NCBI RefSeq assembly: GCF_000338295.1
Contig: NZ_ANMO01000228.1
Coordinates: 1 to 54,130 of the forward strand
Direction of reading: 5' to 3'
Length of the DNA stretch: 54,130 bases
Origin: Rhodopirellula europaea 6C
GTDB taxonomy: Bacteria; Planctomycetota; Planctomycetia; Pirellulales; Pirellulaceae
Part shown: positions 1-7,767 of the stretch, piece by piece
Layout: the number at the start of each line of letters is the position of its first letter
Numbering within the stretch: the first letter of the stretch is position 1
Translations under genes and position numbers: made by a program
Notes under the pieces: generated by a model
Told to the model about the DNA's origin: nothing
Seen by the model: the letters and a program-made list of their open reading frames with translations, nothing else
Database searches by the model: none

Positions 1-5
1 CTGCA

Positions 6-28
6 AGACCTCCTACGTGGAGGGTCTC
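6..28. terminator. Terminator-like hairpin at the window's left edge
   Basis: AGACC-TCC pairs with GGAGGGTCT across a TACGT loop, with one bulged base. It lies about 80 bases past the end of the small minus-strand gene that follows. There is no clear T run, so termination is only possible. Confidence 0.3.
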
Positions 29-108
29 GCTTGGCTGCAGGTCTCCATCACGAAACCGCCTTTGTAGATTCAGCATCGAAATCGAAGCCTCCGGCATGAA
101 TCGGATCC

Positions 109-300
109 TCACACACGCAGGAATTGCTGAATGAGCCGAATTACCACAACAACGAACACGATCAACGCAACCAAGAGACCAGCCGTGGCCCCGAATTGGA
201 GGTAGGTGATGCCGCCAATGGCGACGACCAGAGTTTGGCCCACGTAAGATCGATTGATGTCTCGAAGAAGCATGCGGGTTTCTGCGTATTCACTCGGCAA
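109..300 (-). CDS. Small membrane protein, function unknown (63 aa)
   Basis: This short protein has a charged N-terminus of about 22 residues followed by two hydrophobic stretches (roughly residues 23-38 and 41-58) rich in Val, Ile and Leu, so it probably spans the inner membrane twice. The first codon is TTG at 300; an ATG at 273 would give a 54-residue form starting MLLRDINRS. It ends 44 bases downstream of the NagB-PIG-L start-to-stop block on the same strand and may be the last gene of that transcript. No family is recognised. A plus-strand reading frame overlaps it but has no protein-like composition. Confidence 0.5.
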   Translation of the reverse strand: MPSEYAETRMLLRDINRSYVGQTLVVAIGGITYLQFGATAGLLVALIVFVVVVIRLIQQFLRV

Positions 301-344
301 GAGTCATCAGAGGCGAGGTTCGTAGTGCGCCTTCGCTTGAAACC

Positions 345-2258
345 TCAACCCTGGGGCCGCTTGTATTCTACAAAACCTTCGATGGCCTGGTATTGTGCCA
401 AACCGAGTTGATCGTAGGTGCGGGCGGTGTGGGCGTTTCGAGCTTCGGCTCGTTGCCAGAATTCACGAGCATCGGCACCGGGGAACAGGGCTCGGTCTTT
501 TTGCGATTCGTGCTTGAAAATGGCCGCACGCTTTCGATCGACTTCTTGCGGACTCAACGGCACAGCCATTTCAATCTCATGCGGCGCCCATTCTTGCCAC
601 GCACCACGGTAAAGCCAAACCACGCACTCGCTCATCCATTCGTCGTCTTGGCATCGTTCACAAGCGGCCAGAAGGATGTCGAGGCAGGTTCGGTGCGTTC
701 CGTGCGGGTCACTGAGATCTCCCGCGGCATAGATTTGATGAGGCTGGACTTCACGAAGGAGGTCCACGGTGATCTGAATGTCGGCGTCGCTGATGGGACT
801 CTTTCGAACCACGCCGGTTTCGTAGAATGGCAGCTCCAGAAAATGCAATCGCTCGGCAGGAACACCACAAACAATCGCTCCCTCTTCGGCTTCACCACGA
901 CGGATCAATCCTTTCAATCGCTGCATCTCAGGGATGTCGACCTCGCCGTGATCCTTCGTCCCCAAGAACTCGATCATCCGTTTGGTCAAGTCGACCACCG
1001 GCGGTGTGAGCAAGTCAAACTCTTTGCAAAATTCGCGAGCAAACTTGGCAAACCGAATCGCATCGCCATCAAACACGGCGATGTTGCCGGACGTTTGATA
1101 CGCAACATGCACTTCGTGTCCCTGACCTGCGAGGCGAGTCAAAGTGCCTCCCATCGAGATCACGTCATCATCGGGGTGAGGTGAGAACAGAATGATTCGC
1201 TTGGGAAACACCACGCCGGGCTGGTCCGGTTTGCCGGCTGGCCATCCCGTGATCGTGCTTTGCAAATGTCGGAAGACGCGAAGATTGATCTCATAGGCCG
1301 ATCCATGTTCGGCGAGAAGATCTTGCAATCCGTTCTCGTTGTAGTCTCCATCAACAAGCATCAAGACGGGCTTTTGCAACGACTGAGACAGATCAATCAC
1401 AGCACGGCGGACCATCGTGTCATCCCAAATGACTTTACCGACCAACCATGGTGATTGAATGACAGTCAACTGAGCCGCCGCCGCTCGGTCGAGTATCAAT
1501 TCCGCGTCGGCGTGTTCTTGCAACGAAGTCGCGGGAACCGAAGGAGCGAGCTCGCCTTCGATGGTCCGAGCGATGATCGACGATTTACCTTCGCCAAACG
1601 CTAGCAGAAAGATCTTGCGAGCTTGCAGGATCGTGGAGACCCCCATCGTGATGGCTCGCCGAGGCACATTTTCGACGCCAAAGAAGTGGCTGGCCGAGTC
1701 GATCCGTGTCATGCCATCGAGCGTGATCATTCGCGTCCGAGAATCGGTGCCCGACCCAGGTTCATTGAAACCAATGTGCCCGGTTCGCCCGATCCCGAGC
1801 AATTGGATATCGATGCCACCGGCGTCCATCAACTCTTGATCATAGGCGGTGCACCCATCCGCGATGGTCTCGACGGGCTGAGTGCCATCGGGCAAATGGA
1901 TGTTCTCAGGACGAATGTCAACGTGGTCAAACAGATGCTCGTGCATGAACCGCGCATGGCTCTGCAAGCAATCTGGATTCATCGGGTAGTACTCGTCCAA
2001 GTTGAACGTGATCACGTTCGCCATCGACAGGTTTTCTTCGCGGTGCAGTCGGATGAGCTCCGCGTACACGTTGACGGGAGATGAGCCGGCGACCAATCCC
2101 AACACCGCCATTCGCGATTCGGCGGCACGTTCACGGATCAGGTCGGCGATCTCATGAGCGACGGCGGCACTCGCGTCGGTCGACTCGGGATACACCCGGT
2201 AGGCAATTTTGTTCTTGGGCGATTGTGGAACCAGGTGCGTGGCGTCCGTTCCAGACAT
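345..2258 (-). CDS. nagB: Glucosamine-6-phosphate deaminase fused to a PIG-L/LmbE deacetylase
   Basis: The 637-residue protein joins two enzymes. Residues about 20-265 are a NagB-type glucosamine-6-phosphate deaminase, with LDEYY at 87-91 and GHIGFNEP at 160-167. Residues about 350-620 are a PIG-L/LmbE zinc deacetylase, with HPDDD at 361-365 and DPHGTH at 517-522 as metal ligands. Normal NagB is about 260 residues long. The fused long form is known from Bacteroidetes and planctomycetes. The Asp that E. coli NagB uses at position 141 is Thr159 here, while the neighbouring His161 and Glu166 are kept. The gene lies 43 bases downstream of a ROK kinase on the same strand, which suggests one aminosugar operon. 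In that reading the fusion would remove the acetyl group and then the amine, giving fructose-6-phosphate. The family assignment is firm; the two-step role is inferred. Confidence 0.93.
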   Translation of the reverse strand: MSGTDATHLVPQSPKNKIAYRVYPESTDASAAVAHEIADLIRERAAESRMAVLGLVAGSSPVNVYAELIRLHREENLSMANVITFNLDEYYPMNPDCLQSHARFMHEHLFDHVDIRPENIHLPDGTQPVETIADGCTAYDQELMDAGGIDIQLLGIGRTGHIGFNEPGSGTDSRTRMITLDGMTRIDSASHFFGVENVPRRAITMGVSTILQARKIFLLAFGEGKSSIIARTIEGELAPSVPATSLQEHADAELILDRAAAAQLTVIQSPWLVGKVIWDDTMVRRAVIDLSQSLQKPVLMLVDGDYNENGLQDLLAEHGSAYEINLRVFRHLQSTITGWPAGKPDQPGVVFPKRIILFSPHPDDDVISMGGTLTRLAGQGHEVHVAYQTSGNIAVFDGDAIRFAKFAREFCKEFDLLTPPVVDLTKRMIEFLGTKDHGEVDIPEMQRLKGLIRRGEAEEGAIVCGVPAERLHFLELPFYETGVVRKSPISDADIQITVDLLREVQPHQIYAAGDLSDPHGTHRTCLDILLAACERCQDDEWMSECVVWLYRGAWQEWAPHEIEMAVPLSPQEVDRKRAAIFKHESQKDRALFPGADAREFWQRAEARNAHTARTYDQLGLAQYQAIEGFVEYKRPQG

Positions 2259-2301
2259 GATGTTTCTCTTGGTCGGTTCAGCGAAGTGGAATTCGGCGAC
2301 G

Positions 2302-3357
2302 CTATCTTATAGCGGTTCCGGGCCAAGAGGTCTCGCCGGCAACTTGCCGAGAATAGTGAGCCGCACCGACGATCCCGGCATCGTTGCCCAAGGTGGCAAA
2401 TTCGATCTTCAGATGCGAGCTGATTTGCACCAAGGTCCGCGGGAAACACTCCTCCCGGATCGATTGCAAAAACTGCTTGCCCGTGTCAGTTCCCGGGCCA
2501 CCAAACGTCATCGCTCCGCCCAAAAGCACAACGTCGGGATCCACGACGTGGGAGAACATCGCGATCGCTCGACCGATCACGATTCCGGTTTGGTGAATAA
2601 CACGGATCGCAACCGCGTCCCCATCGGCCGCGGCATTCGCAATCGCCAAAGGCGTCAGTGACTTCATTCCCCGAAGCGCACTTGCGGCCTCGGTTTGCTT
2701 CAGGATCTCGTTCGCCGTTTGAATCACGCCGGCCGATCCGGCATAGGCTTCCAAGTGCCCAGGAAAGCCGCAACCACACATTCGAGCGTCGTTGGAAAAA
2801 TCAATCGTTGCGTGCCCAATCTCTCCACCGCATCCATTCGCACCACGGATGGGGCGTCCATCCAGAATGACGCCACCTCCCACTCCCGTGCCGAGCGTCA
2901 GCAACACCAATGAGTTCGCACGGCACAATCCATGGGCCGACTCAGCCAATGCCGCTGCGTCAGCATCGTTCAATAGAGCAACCGGTTTCTGAAAAACGTC
3001 GGCAAGTTGCTGGCGAAAATTCAGATGATGCCAACGATGCAAATTCGCGGTTTCCGCCAAGGCTTCCGCTTTTGGATCCAGCACACCCGCCATCGCTAAT
3101 CCGATCGCATGCAAATCCTCCAACGTTTGCGAGGATTCCTTGAGCGTGCGTTCGACACTGTCTCGGCATGACTGAAATGCGGCCTCGGGCGATTCAAAGT
3201 CATCCGTTCGGATGTGATTTCGCCAAATCAATTTGTCACCGCGAAAAAGGCCAAACTTGATCGTGGTTCCGCCAAGATCGATGCCGAGCACCCACGTTCC
3301 TTCACCCGAATCATCTCCGTTGCTGTGGTTCGATTCTTTGGTGGATGCGAAATTCAT
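2302..3357 (-). CDS. ROK-family sugar kinase (glucokinase or N-acetylglucosamine kinase)
   Basis: The protein is 351 residues, with the ROK phosphate-binding motif GIDLGGTT at 25-32, the catalytic Asp in LLNDADAAA at about 131, a second phosphate loop LGTGVGGG at 155-162, and the zinc region GEIGH at 178-182 followed by CGCGFPGH at 194-201. In most ROK proteins that motif is CxCGxxGC, so the third Cys is His here. The ATG at 3357 gives about 20 extra residues before the fold, which is acceptable. It is the first gene of a pair with NagB-PIG-L, so an aminosugar substrate such as N-acetylglucosamine or glucosamine is more likely than glucose. Motifs alone do not fix the substrate. Confidence 0.9.
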   Translation of the reverse strand: MNFASTKESNHSNGDDSGEGTWVLGIDLGGTTIKFGLFRGDKLIWRNHIRTDDFESPEAAFQSCRDSVERTLKESSQTLEDLHAIGLAMAGVLDPKAEALAETANLHRWHHLNFRQQLADVFQKPVALLNDADAAALAESAHGLCRANSLVLLTLGTGVGGGVILDGRPIRGANGCGGEIGHATIDFSNDARMCGCGFPGHLEAYAGSAGVIQTANEILKQTEAASALRGMKSLTPLAIANAAADGDAVAIRVIHQTGIVIGRAIAMFSHVVDPDVVLLGGAMTFGGPGTDTGKQFLQSIREECFPRTLVQISSHLKIEFATLGNDAGIVGAAHYSRQVAGETSWPGTAIR

Positions 3358-3534
3358 TGGCTAACGTCAGGATTCCAAATGGATAGTTTACAAGGATTAC
3401 TGAAAAGCGAGGGGCGTGACTACTGCGGCGACCAGTCTAATTGAACGCCAAGCTAAATCAGCGAGTTTTGTGTGGACTACAATCTCGCTCCCCTCCTTTG
3501 TCCTTCCGATGCCCCACCTTGTGCAGGAAATCTG

Positions 3535-4425
3535 ATGAATCGTTTCCCCGAATCATCCACACCGCAGTTGCGAACCGCCATCGCCGCGACGATTGCTGTT
3601 TGCGTTGTTTTCACCTCGTTTGCCTTTGCCGATGAGGCACCTCAAAGGATTCCGTTGTGGAAAGACGGTGCGCCGGGATCCAAAGACCGCATGCATGAAC
3701 CGGAAGTCGTGACCGGCACAAACGTCTCCAACGTTCACCATCCGTCAATCACTCCCTATTTGCCGAGCAAAGAAGCCTCCACCGGAACCGCAATTTTGAT
3801 CGCACCGGGTGGAGGTCACAGCAAACTATGCCTCGGCCACGAAGGCGACTCGCTGGCGAAGTGGTTTGCCGAACGCGGGGTGGCCGCCTTCGTGATGCGA
3901 TACCGACTCTGCCGCGAGCCCAATTCCGACTACACGCTGGAAGGCCATGCGATGGACGACACTCGTCGAGCCATCCGAATGATTCGTTCCAACTCAACGG
4001 AATGGAACTTGGATCCAAACCGAATCGGGATCCTCGGCTTTTCCGCCGGCGGAGAGTTGGCCGCGTACTCGGCGATGCATCCGCAGTCCGGGAACCCCAA
4101 TTCATTTGATCCGATCGAACGAGTCAGCAGCCGTCCCGATTTCCAAGGGTTGATCTACCCGGGCAAGTCCGACACGTTCACTGTTTCAGAAGGCATGCCA
4201 CCGGCGTTCATCGCGTTCGGCTTTCACGATCGCGAAGACATCGCATTCGGAATGGCGAAGGTCTACTTGAAGTACAAGGAAGCGAACGTGCCTTGCGAGA
4301 TGCACGTCTACAGCGAAGCCGGTCACGGGTTTGGTTTCCGCGAGAACAACAACACCGCCGCGGGACGTTGGCCGGAACGAATGCTGGAATGGTTGACCGA
4401 CCGTGATTTGCTGACTCAAAAGTAG
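3535..4425 (+). CDS. Secreted alpha/beta-hydrolase, acetyl-xylan-esterase or BD-FAE type
   Basis: The protein is 296 residues, with a signal peptide of about 32 residues ending near SFAFA. The oxyanion loop is APGGGH (90-95), the nucleophile elbow is GFSAGG (Ser170), the acid is probably Asp232 in GFHDRED, and the catalytic His264 is in EAGHGFG. This is the layout of bacterial esterases that remove acetyl or feruloyl groups from polysaccharides. The ATG at 3535 is chosen over an upstream in-frame start at 3472 because AGGAAA lies 5 bases before it and the signal peptide starts right there. It converges with the AraC gene downstream (17 bases). The polysaccharide role is inferred from family and export. 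Confidence 0.88.
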   Translation: MNRFPESSTPQLRTAIAATIAVCVVFTSFAFADEAPQRIPLWKDGAPGSKDRMHEPEVVTGTNVSNVHHPSITPYLPSKEASTGTAILIAPGGGHSKLCLGHEGDSLAKWFAERGVAAFVMRYRLCREPNSDYTLEGHAMDDTRRAIRMIRSNSTEWNLDPNRIGILGFSAGGELAAYSAMHPQSGNPNSFDPIERVSSRPDFQGLIYPGKSDTFTVSEGMPPAFIAFGFHDREDIAFGMAKVYLKYKEANVPCEMHVYSEAGHGFGFRENNNTAAGRWPERMLEWLTDRDLLTQK

Positions 4426-4442
4426 TACCGATCGTCGACACT

Positions 4443-5306
4443 TCAACGAGAGCGTTTCAACTGACTCGGTGGCACGCCATAGACACGCTTGAACGCTCTT
4501 GAAAACTGAAACGCGTCGGCGAATTGCAGCATCTCGGCAACGTCGCGGACCTTCATTCCTTGGGTGAACAACAGGTCCGCGGCGTAGTTCATTCTGAGTC
4601 GCAGCAAGTACTGGTACGCACCTCGCGAGGCATATCGCTTGAATAGCCGCGAAACGTAGACGGTCGTGTAGCCGCACTGTTCGGCCACTTGGGCGATCGA
4701 TGTCAGATCACGAAAGTTGTCTTCCATGTACTGCCTAATGTCTTCGTAAACTTCGAACGCTTTGGGCGAATCGCTCCCGGTCGTCGACTTCCGCTGCGCG
4801 ATCTTGATGATCATTGCTCGAGTGATCAACGAAACGATGTCGCGAGATCGAAATTGATCATCCTTGCCTTCGGTTGAAATGATCGAGAACAGATCGGTCA
4901 ACTCTTTCACGTTCCGGACGTGCAATGGGTAGCCGCGAAGCAGGTTTGCTTCTAGCAGCAAACTCTTTGCATCGGTACCAAACATATCCAGGTAGTACTT
5001 CCGCATTCCGGTCTTCGAGCTGTTTTCGATTCGATGCCGAACTCCGGGACCGTAGGCAAAGACAGTGCCTCGTTTCAAATCAAACCACTCATTCTCGAGC
5101 TGCAATTTGCCTTCGCCTTGGTCAACGATCTCCAGTCCCCAGAATGGGAAATCGCTGCGTTCGACAACGTAATCGAGAGACGTCCGTTCCACTCCACCAC
5201 AGACAACTGTGAAACGACTCGAACTATCTGGATCCAAATCCAAGTAGAAGTGCGAAGCTTCAACCGTTTGCTTGGAGACGAATTCTGGCGTCTGGATATC
5301 TTCCAT
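4443..5306 (-). CDS. AraC-family transcriptional regulator
   Basis: The N-terminal half resembles an AraC cupin sensing domain, with a GVRHRIENSS-like metal or sugar pocket region. The last 95 residues carry the double helix-turn-helix of the family (SIAQVAEQCGYTTVYVSRLF, then VRDVAEMLQFADAFQFSRAF). The start at 5306 (MEDIQTPEF) is preferred to the longer form from 5333 because GGAGG lies 7 bases upstream of it. It converges with the esterase gene and could control that gene or the ROK/NagB pair, but no operator is visible. The long gap upstream has no gene. The ligand is unknown. Confidence 0.88.
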   Translation of the reverse strand: MEDIQTPEFVSKQTVEASHFYLDLDPDSSSRFTVVCGGVERTSLDYVVERSDFPFWGLEIVDQGEGKLQLENEWFDLKRGTVFAYGPGVRHRIENSSKTGMRKYYLDMFGTDAKSLLLEANLLRGYPLHVRNVKELTDLFSIISTEGKDDQFRSRDIVSLITRAMIIKIAQRKSTTGSDSPKAFEVYEDIRQYMEDNFRDLTSIAQVAEQCGYTTVYVSRLFKRYASRGAYQYLLRLRMNYAADLLFTQGMKVRDVAEMLQFADAFQFSRAFKRVYGVPPSQLKRSR

Positions 5307-6238
5307 CACGTTGCCTCCGGGTGATCGAGACACACAGGCTTCTGCGGTGCGTCAATCGATTTGTGTAGAAATCAGGTGTATAGATTCTTCGCGGCTGCCT
5401 TCTTGACCTCGATTGCCGCGTCGAAGCTTCGAATTCTGGCGCCAGCCCGCTGACATCCGCAGCGATTGGCACGGAAAATCGAAAGTTTAATTACTGCTAT
5501 CGGTACCATAGAATACCCTCTGCTCAATTGCCCCTCCACCGGAGTTTTTCAATTTGCCACGTGGTCCTACCCGTGAACGCTGTGATTGCTTGCGAAAAGC
5601 AATATCCATGAAGCTATTCGCCTGTTAACGCAACAGGGGAATGAAAAGACTGCTCGACCTCGAAACGAACCACAGCGTTGCCAACACCGGAATTCCCCGT
5701 CGAAACGCTCCATAGGAAACGTGCCTCGTTGAGCAATTGTCGGTACTGCGGTCCGACTTAGTTGCTCGTTATCTGACCTCGGTTCGGCCTGAATCGTTGA
5801 TGCGCTGACAAAGGGCGAATTGAATCACCATCCCCCAAACATGGTGACTTCGACGCGACCAAACTGGTGTTGGTAGCGCGATTCACTGACAAGTTAAAAA
5901 GTGGCATGTAGCGTCCTCCGATATGTCGAGCTATTGGCGAACGACCAGACATTGCAAACGCTCAAGATACATCCAAACCGAAATCTCAATTTGGTAGCTG
6001 CGAGACGTGTGTAAGAAAAGCCATCCTCCAGCAATCTAGCTATGGAGGATTCGCAGGCTCAAGGCAGAATAGTCCCCGTTGCAAGCTGACAGTCATCGGC
6101 AAAACGCCGTAAGCGAGCAACGCCTGGCACGTTCTCCCATTTCCGTCGGGAGTTGGTGGATCGTCGTCAGAGACAACGTCTTTTCCTCCTTGAATCGTTT
6201 CGATTTTCTCATCCCACTCTCGGTTGGAGTACACCTTG
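5307..6238. other. Long gene-free region with two tandem hairpins
   Basis: No reading frame here has protein-like composition. At 5585-5603 ATTGCTT pairs perfectly with AAGCAAT across GCGAA. At 5621-5637 CCTGTT pairs with AACAGG across a 5-base loop. The two stems are 17 bases apart. The rest shows nothing I can name. The region must hold the promoters for the AraC gene on one side and the DUF1559 gene on the other. Confidence 0.45.
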
Positions 6239-7471
6239 ATGCAAAAGTCCCCTTCGCAACGAGCAGGCTTCACGCTCGTCGAGCTTCTGGTCGTGATCGC
6301 GATCATCGGCGTTCTTGTTGGTTTGTTACTGCCCGCCGTACAGGCCGCTCGTGAAGCTGCCCGTCGCATGAGCTGCAGCAATAATTTCAAACAAATTGGT
6401 TTGGCAATTCACAACTACCACAGTGCGTACAACCAATTGCCGATTCATGGTGGCGGTACCACCGATCCCCATTCCGCGCAGATTTGGCGACCGTCGGAAG
6501 TTTCTAACAACGGCCGATTAAGCTGGTTGGTCGGCTTGACCCCGTTCATCGAACAACAGGGGCTTTGGGAGATGATCTCAAATCCACTGAACGAAGATTC
6601 GCGTGGTGCTAGCCCGCCGGCCGCAAGCGGCAACGGTGGGGTCAGCGGCGGAGCGACTCGCAATGGTGGCCCATTCAGCCCGATGGGACCAACTCCAGAC
6701 GAGATCCTGTACACGCCATGGGTCACGCAAATGCCTACGTTCCGTTGCCCAAGCGATCCAGGTGTTGGCCTGCCGTCGCTCGGACGTACGAACTACGCAG
6801 CCAACTTGGGCGATTCCGCCGAACGCGCTCACCAAGGTGATTGGAACAACAGCGCCCCAATCGGGTACGGCAATATCAGCTCCGGTTTGGCGAACGAGAT
6901 CCAAGGTGCAGGACGTGGATTCTTCACGGTGCACAAGAGCCGACGTTTCCGCGATGTTTTGGACGGCTTGTCCAACACGGTCGCTGCTGGTGAGATCGCA
7001 ACAGACTTGGGCGACAAAGACGCTCGCACCGCTGCCCTCAACCGCGGTTGGTCGTTCGTTCGCAACTACCCACCAAACGACTGCGATAACTTGGTCGATC
7101 GGGCTCGTCCTCAATTCTGGGATGCATCGCAAACCACCGTCAGCGGTGTCGATGGTCGCGGGTTCCGTTGGGCCGAACACTTGCCAAACTTCAGTGGTTT
7201 CTTCACCGCTCAACCACCAAACAGCCCCATCTGCAACGAGCAGAACGCGGGCAACTCTGGTTGGTATTCCGCATCCAGTCGTCACCAAGGTGGTGTCCAC
7301 GTCTTGATGGGCGACGGTGCGGTGAAGTTCATTACCGACTCTGTCGAAGCTGGCAACCAAAGCCAATTGGGTGTCAACGCGTACCGAGCTGCTGGATCGA
7401 AAAGCCCCTACGGCGTTTGGGGTGCATTGGGCACACGATCAGCCAAAGAAATCATCGAAGATGTCTTTTGA
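6239..7471 (+). CDS. DUF1559 family pseudopilin-like protein with prepilin N-terminus and H-X9-DG motif
   Basis: The protein is about 410 residues. It begins with a type IV prepilin leader (GFTLVELLVVIAIIGVLVGL, cleavage expected after the Gly before FTLVE), continues with the planctomycete signature AVQAAREAARRMSC, and carries the C-terminal H-X9-DG motif (HQGGVHVLMGDG) shortly before FITDSV. These three traits define DUF1559 (SBP_bac_10) proteins, which are hugely expanded in Planctomycetes and probably form surface fibres or pseudopili. ATG at 6239 is chosen because GGAG lies 9 bases upstream; a TTG at 6224 is the alternative. A lipoprotein gene follows 81 bases later. The GspE/GspF genes at 30.6-33.6 kb are candidate assembly machinery. 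Confidence 0.93.
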   Translation: MQKSPSQRAGFTLVELLVVIAIIGVLVGLLLPAVQAAREAARRMSCSNNFKQIGLAIHNYHSAYNQLPIHGGGTTDPHSAQIWRPSEVSNNGRLSWLVGLTPFIEQQGLWEMISNPLNEDSRGASPPAASGNGGVSGGATRNGGPFSPMGPTPDEILYTPWVTQMPTFRCPSDPGVGLPSLGRTNYAANLGDSAERAHQGDWNNSAPIGYGNISSGLANEIQGAGRGFFTVHKSRRFRDVLDGLSNTVAAGEIATDLGDKDARTAALNRGWSFVRNYPPNDCDNLVDRARPQFWDASQTTVSGVDGRGFRWAEHLPNFSGFFTAQPPNSPICNEQNAGNSGWYSASSRHQGGVHVLMGDGAVKFITDSVEAGNQSQLGVNAYRAAGSKSPYGVWGALGTRSAKEIIEDVF

Positions 7472-7488
7472 TCAAAGCTAAATCTGAT

Positions 7489-7519
7489 GTGCGTCTGCTT
7501 CACTTGCCAGCGGACGCAC
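7489..7519 (+). terminator. Strong hairpin between the DUF1559 gene and the lipoprotein gene
   Basis: An 11-base-pair stem (GTGCGTCTGCT with AGCGGACGCAC, one T-G wobble) closes a 9-base loop 17 bases after the DUF1559 stop codon. It is followed by a mixed GTTCCTTCC rather than a clean T run. It may act as a leaky terminator or as a 3' mRNA stabiliser that makes the pseudopilin more abundant than the next protein. Confidence 0.5.
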
Positions 7520-7552
7520 GTTCCTTCCAAACATCCTTCCCACAACAGAACC

Positions 7553-7753
7553 ATGAAATATCGATTCGCTTTGTTTGCCTGTCTTGTCGCTTTTTCCCTG
7601 ACCGTTGGTTGCGACAGCGGTGAACCAACCAACCTCGCCGGCGAAGTGAGCGACAGCGAGATTGAAGAGTACAATCGCATGCTCCAAGAGTCACAAAAGC
7701 AAATGGTTGAATCGGACGAAGCAATGAAAAAGGAAATGAAGTCCAAACGCTAA
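7553..7753 (+). CDS. Small lipoprotein (66 aa), function unknown
   Basis: The protein has a lipoprotein signal peptide: KYR, a hydrophobic core, then the lipobox LTVGC with Cys at about residue 19. The mature part is about 47 residues and strongly charged, with a probable amphipathic helix (SDSEIEEYNRMLQESQKQM) ending in Lys-rich residues. The ATG at 7553 starts the signal peptide directly. Planctomycete DUF1559 genes are often followed by such a short lipoprotein. A membrane-anchored helper of the pseudopilin is possible but unproven. The next gene begins 14 bases later by its earliest start. Confidence 0.75.
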   Translation: MKYRFALFACLVAFSLTVGCDSGEPTNLAGEVSDSEIEEYNRMLQESQKQMVESDEAMKKEMKSKR

Positions 7754-7767
7754 CGGAGACTTCTGTT

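Noticed and set aside
393-1184. Long plus-strand reading frame opposite NagB-PIG-L
   Set aside because: It is a shadow of the real gene on the other strand; its composition (many Arg, Ser, His) has no domain and the minus-strand frame carries all the motifs.
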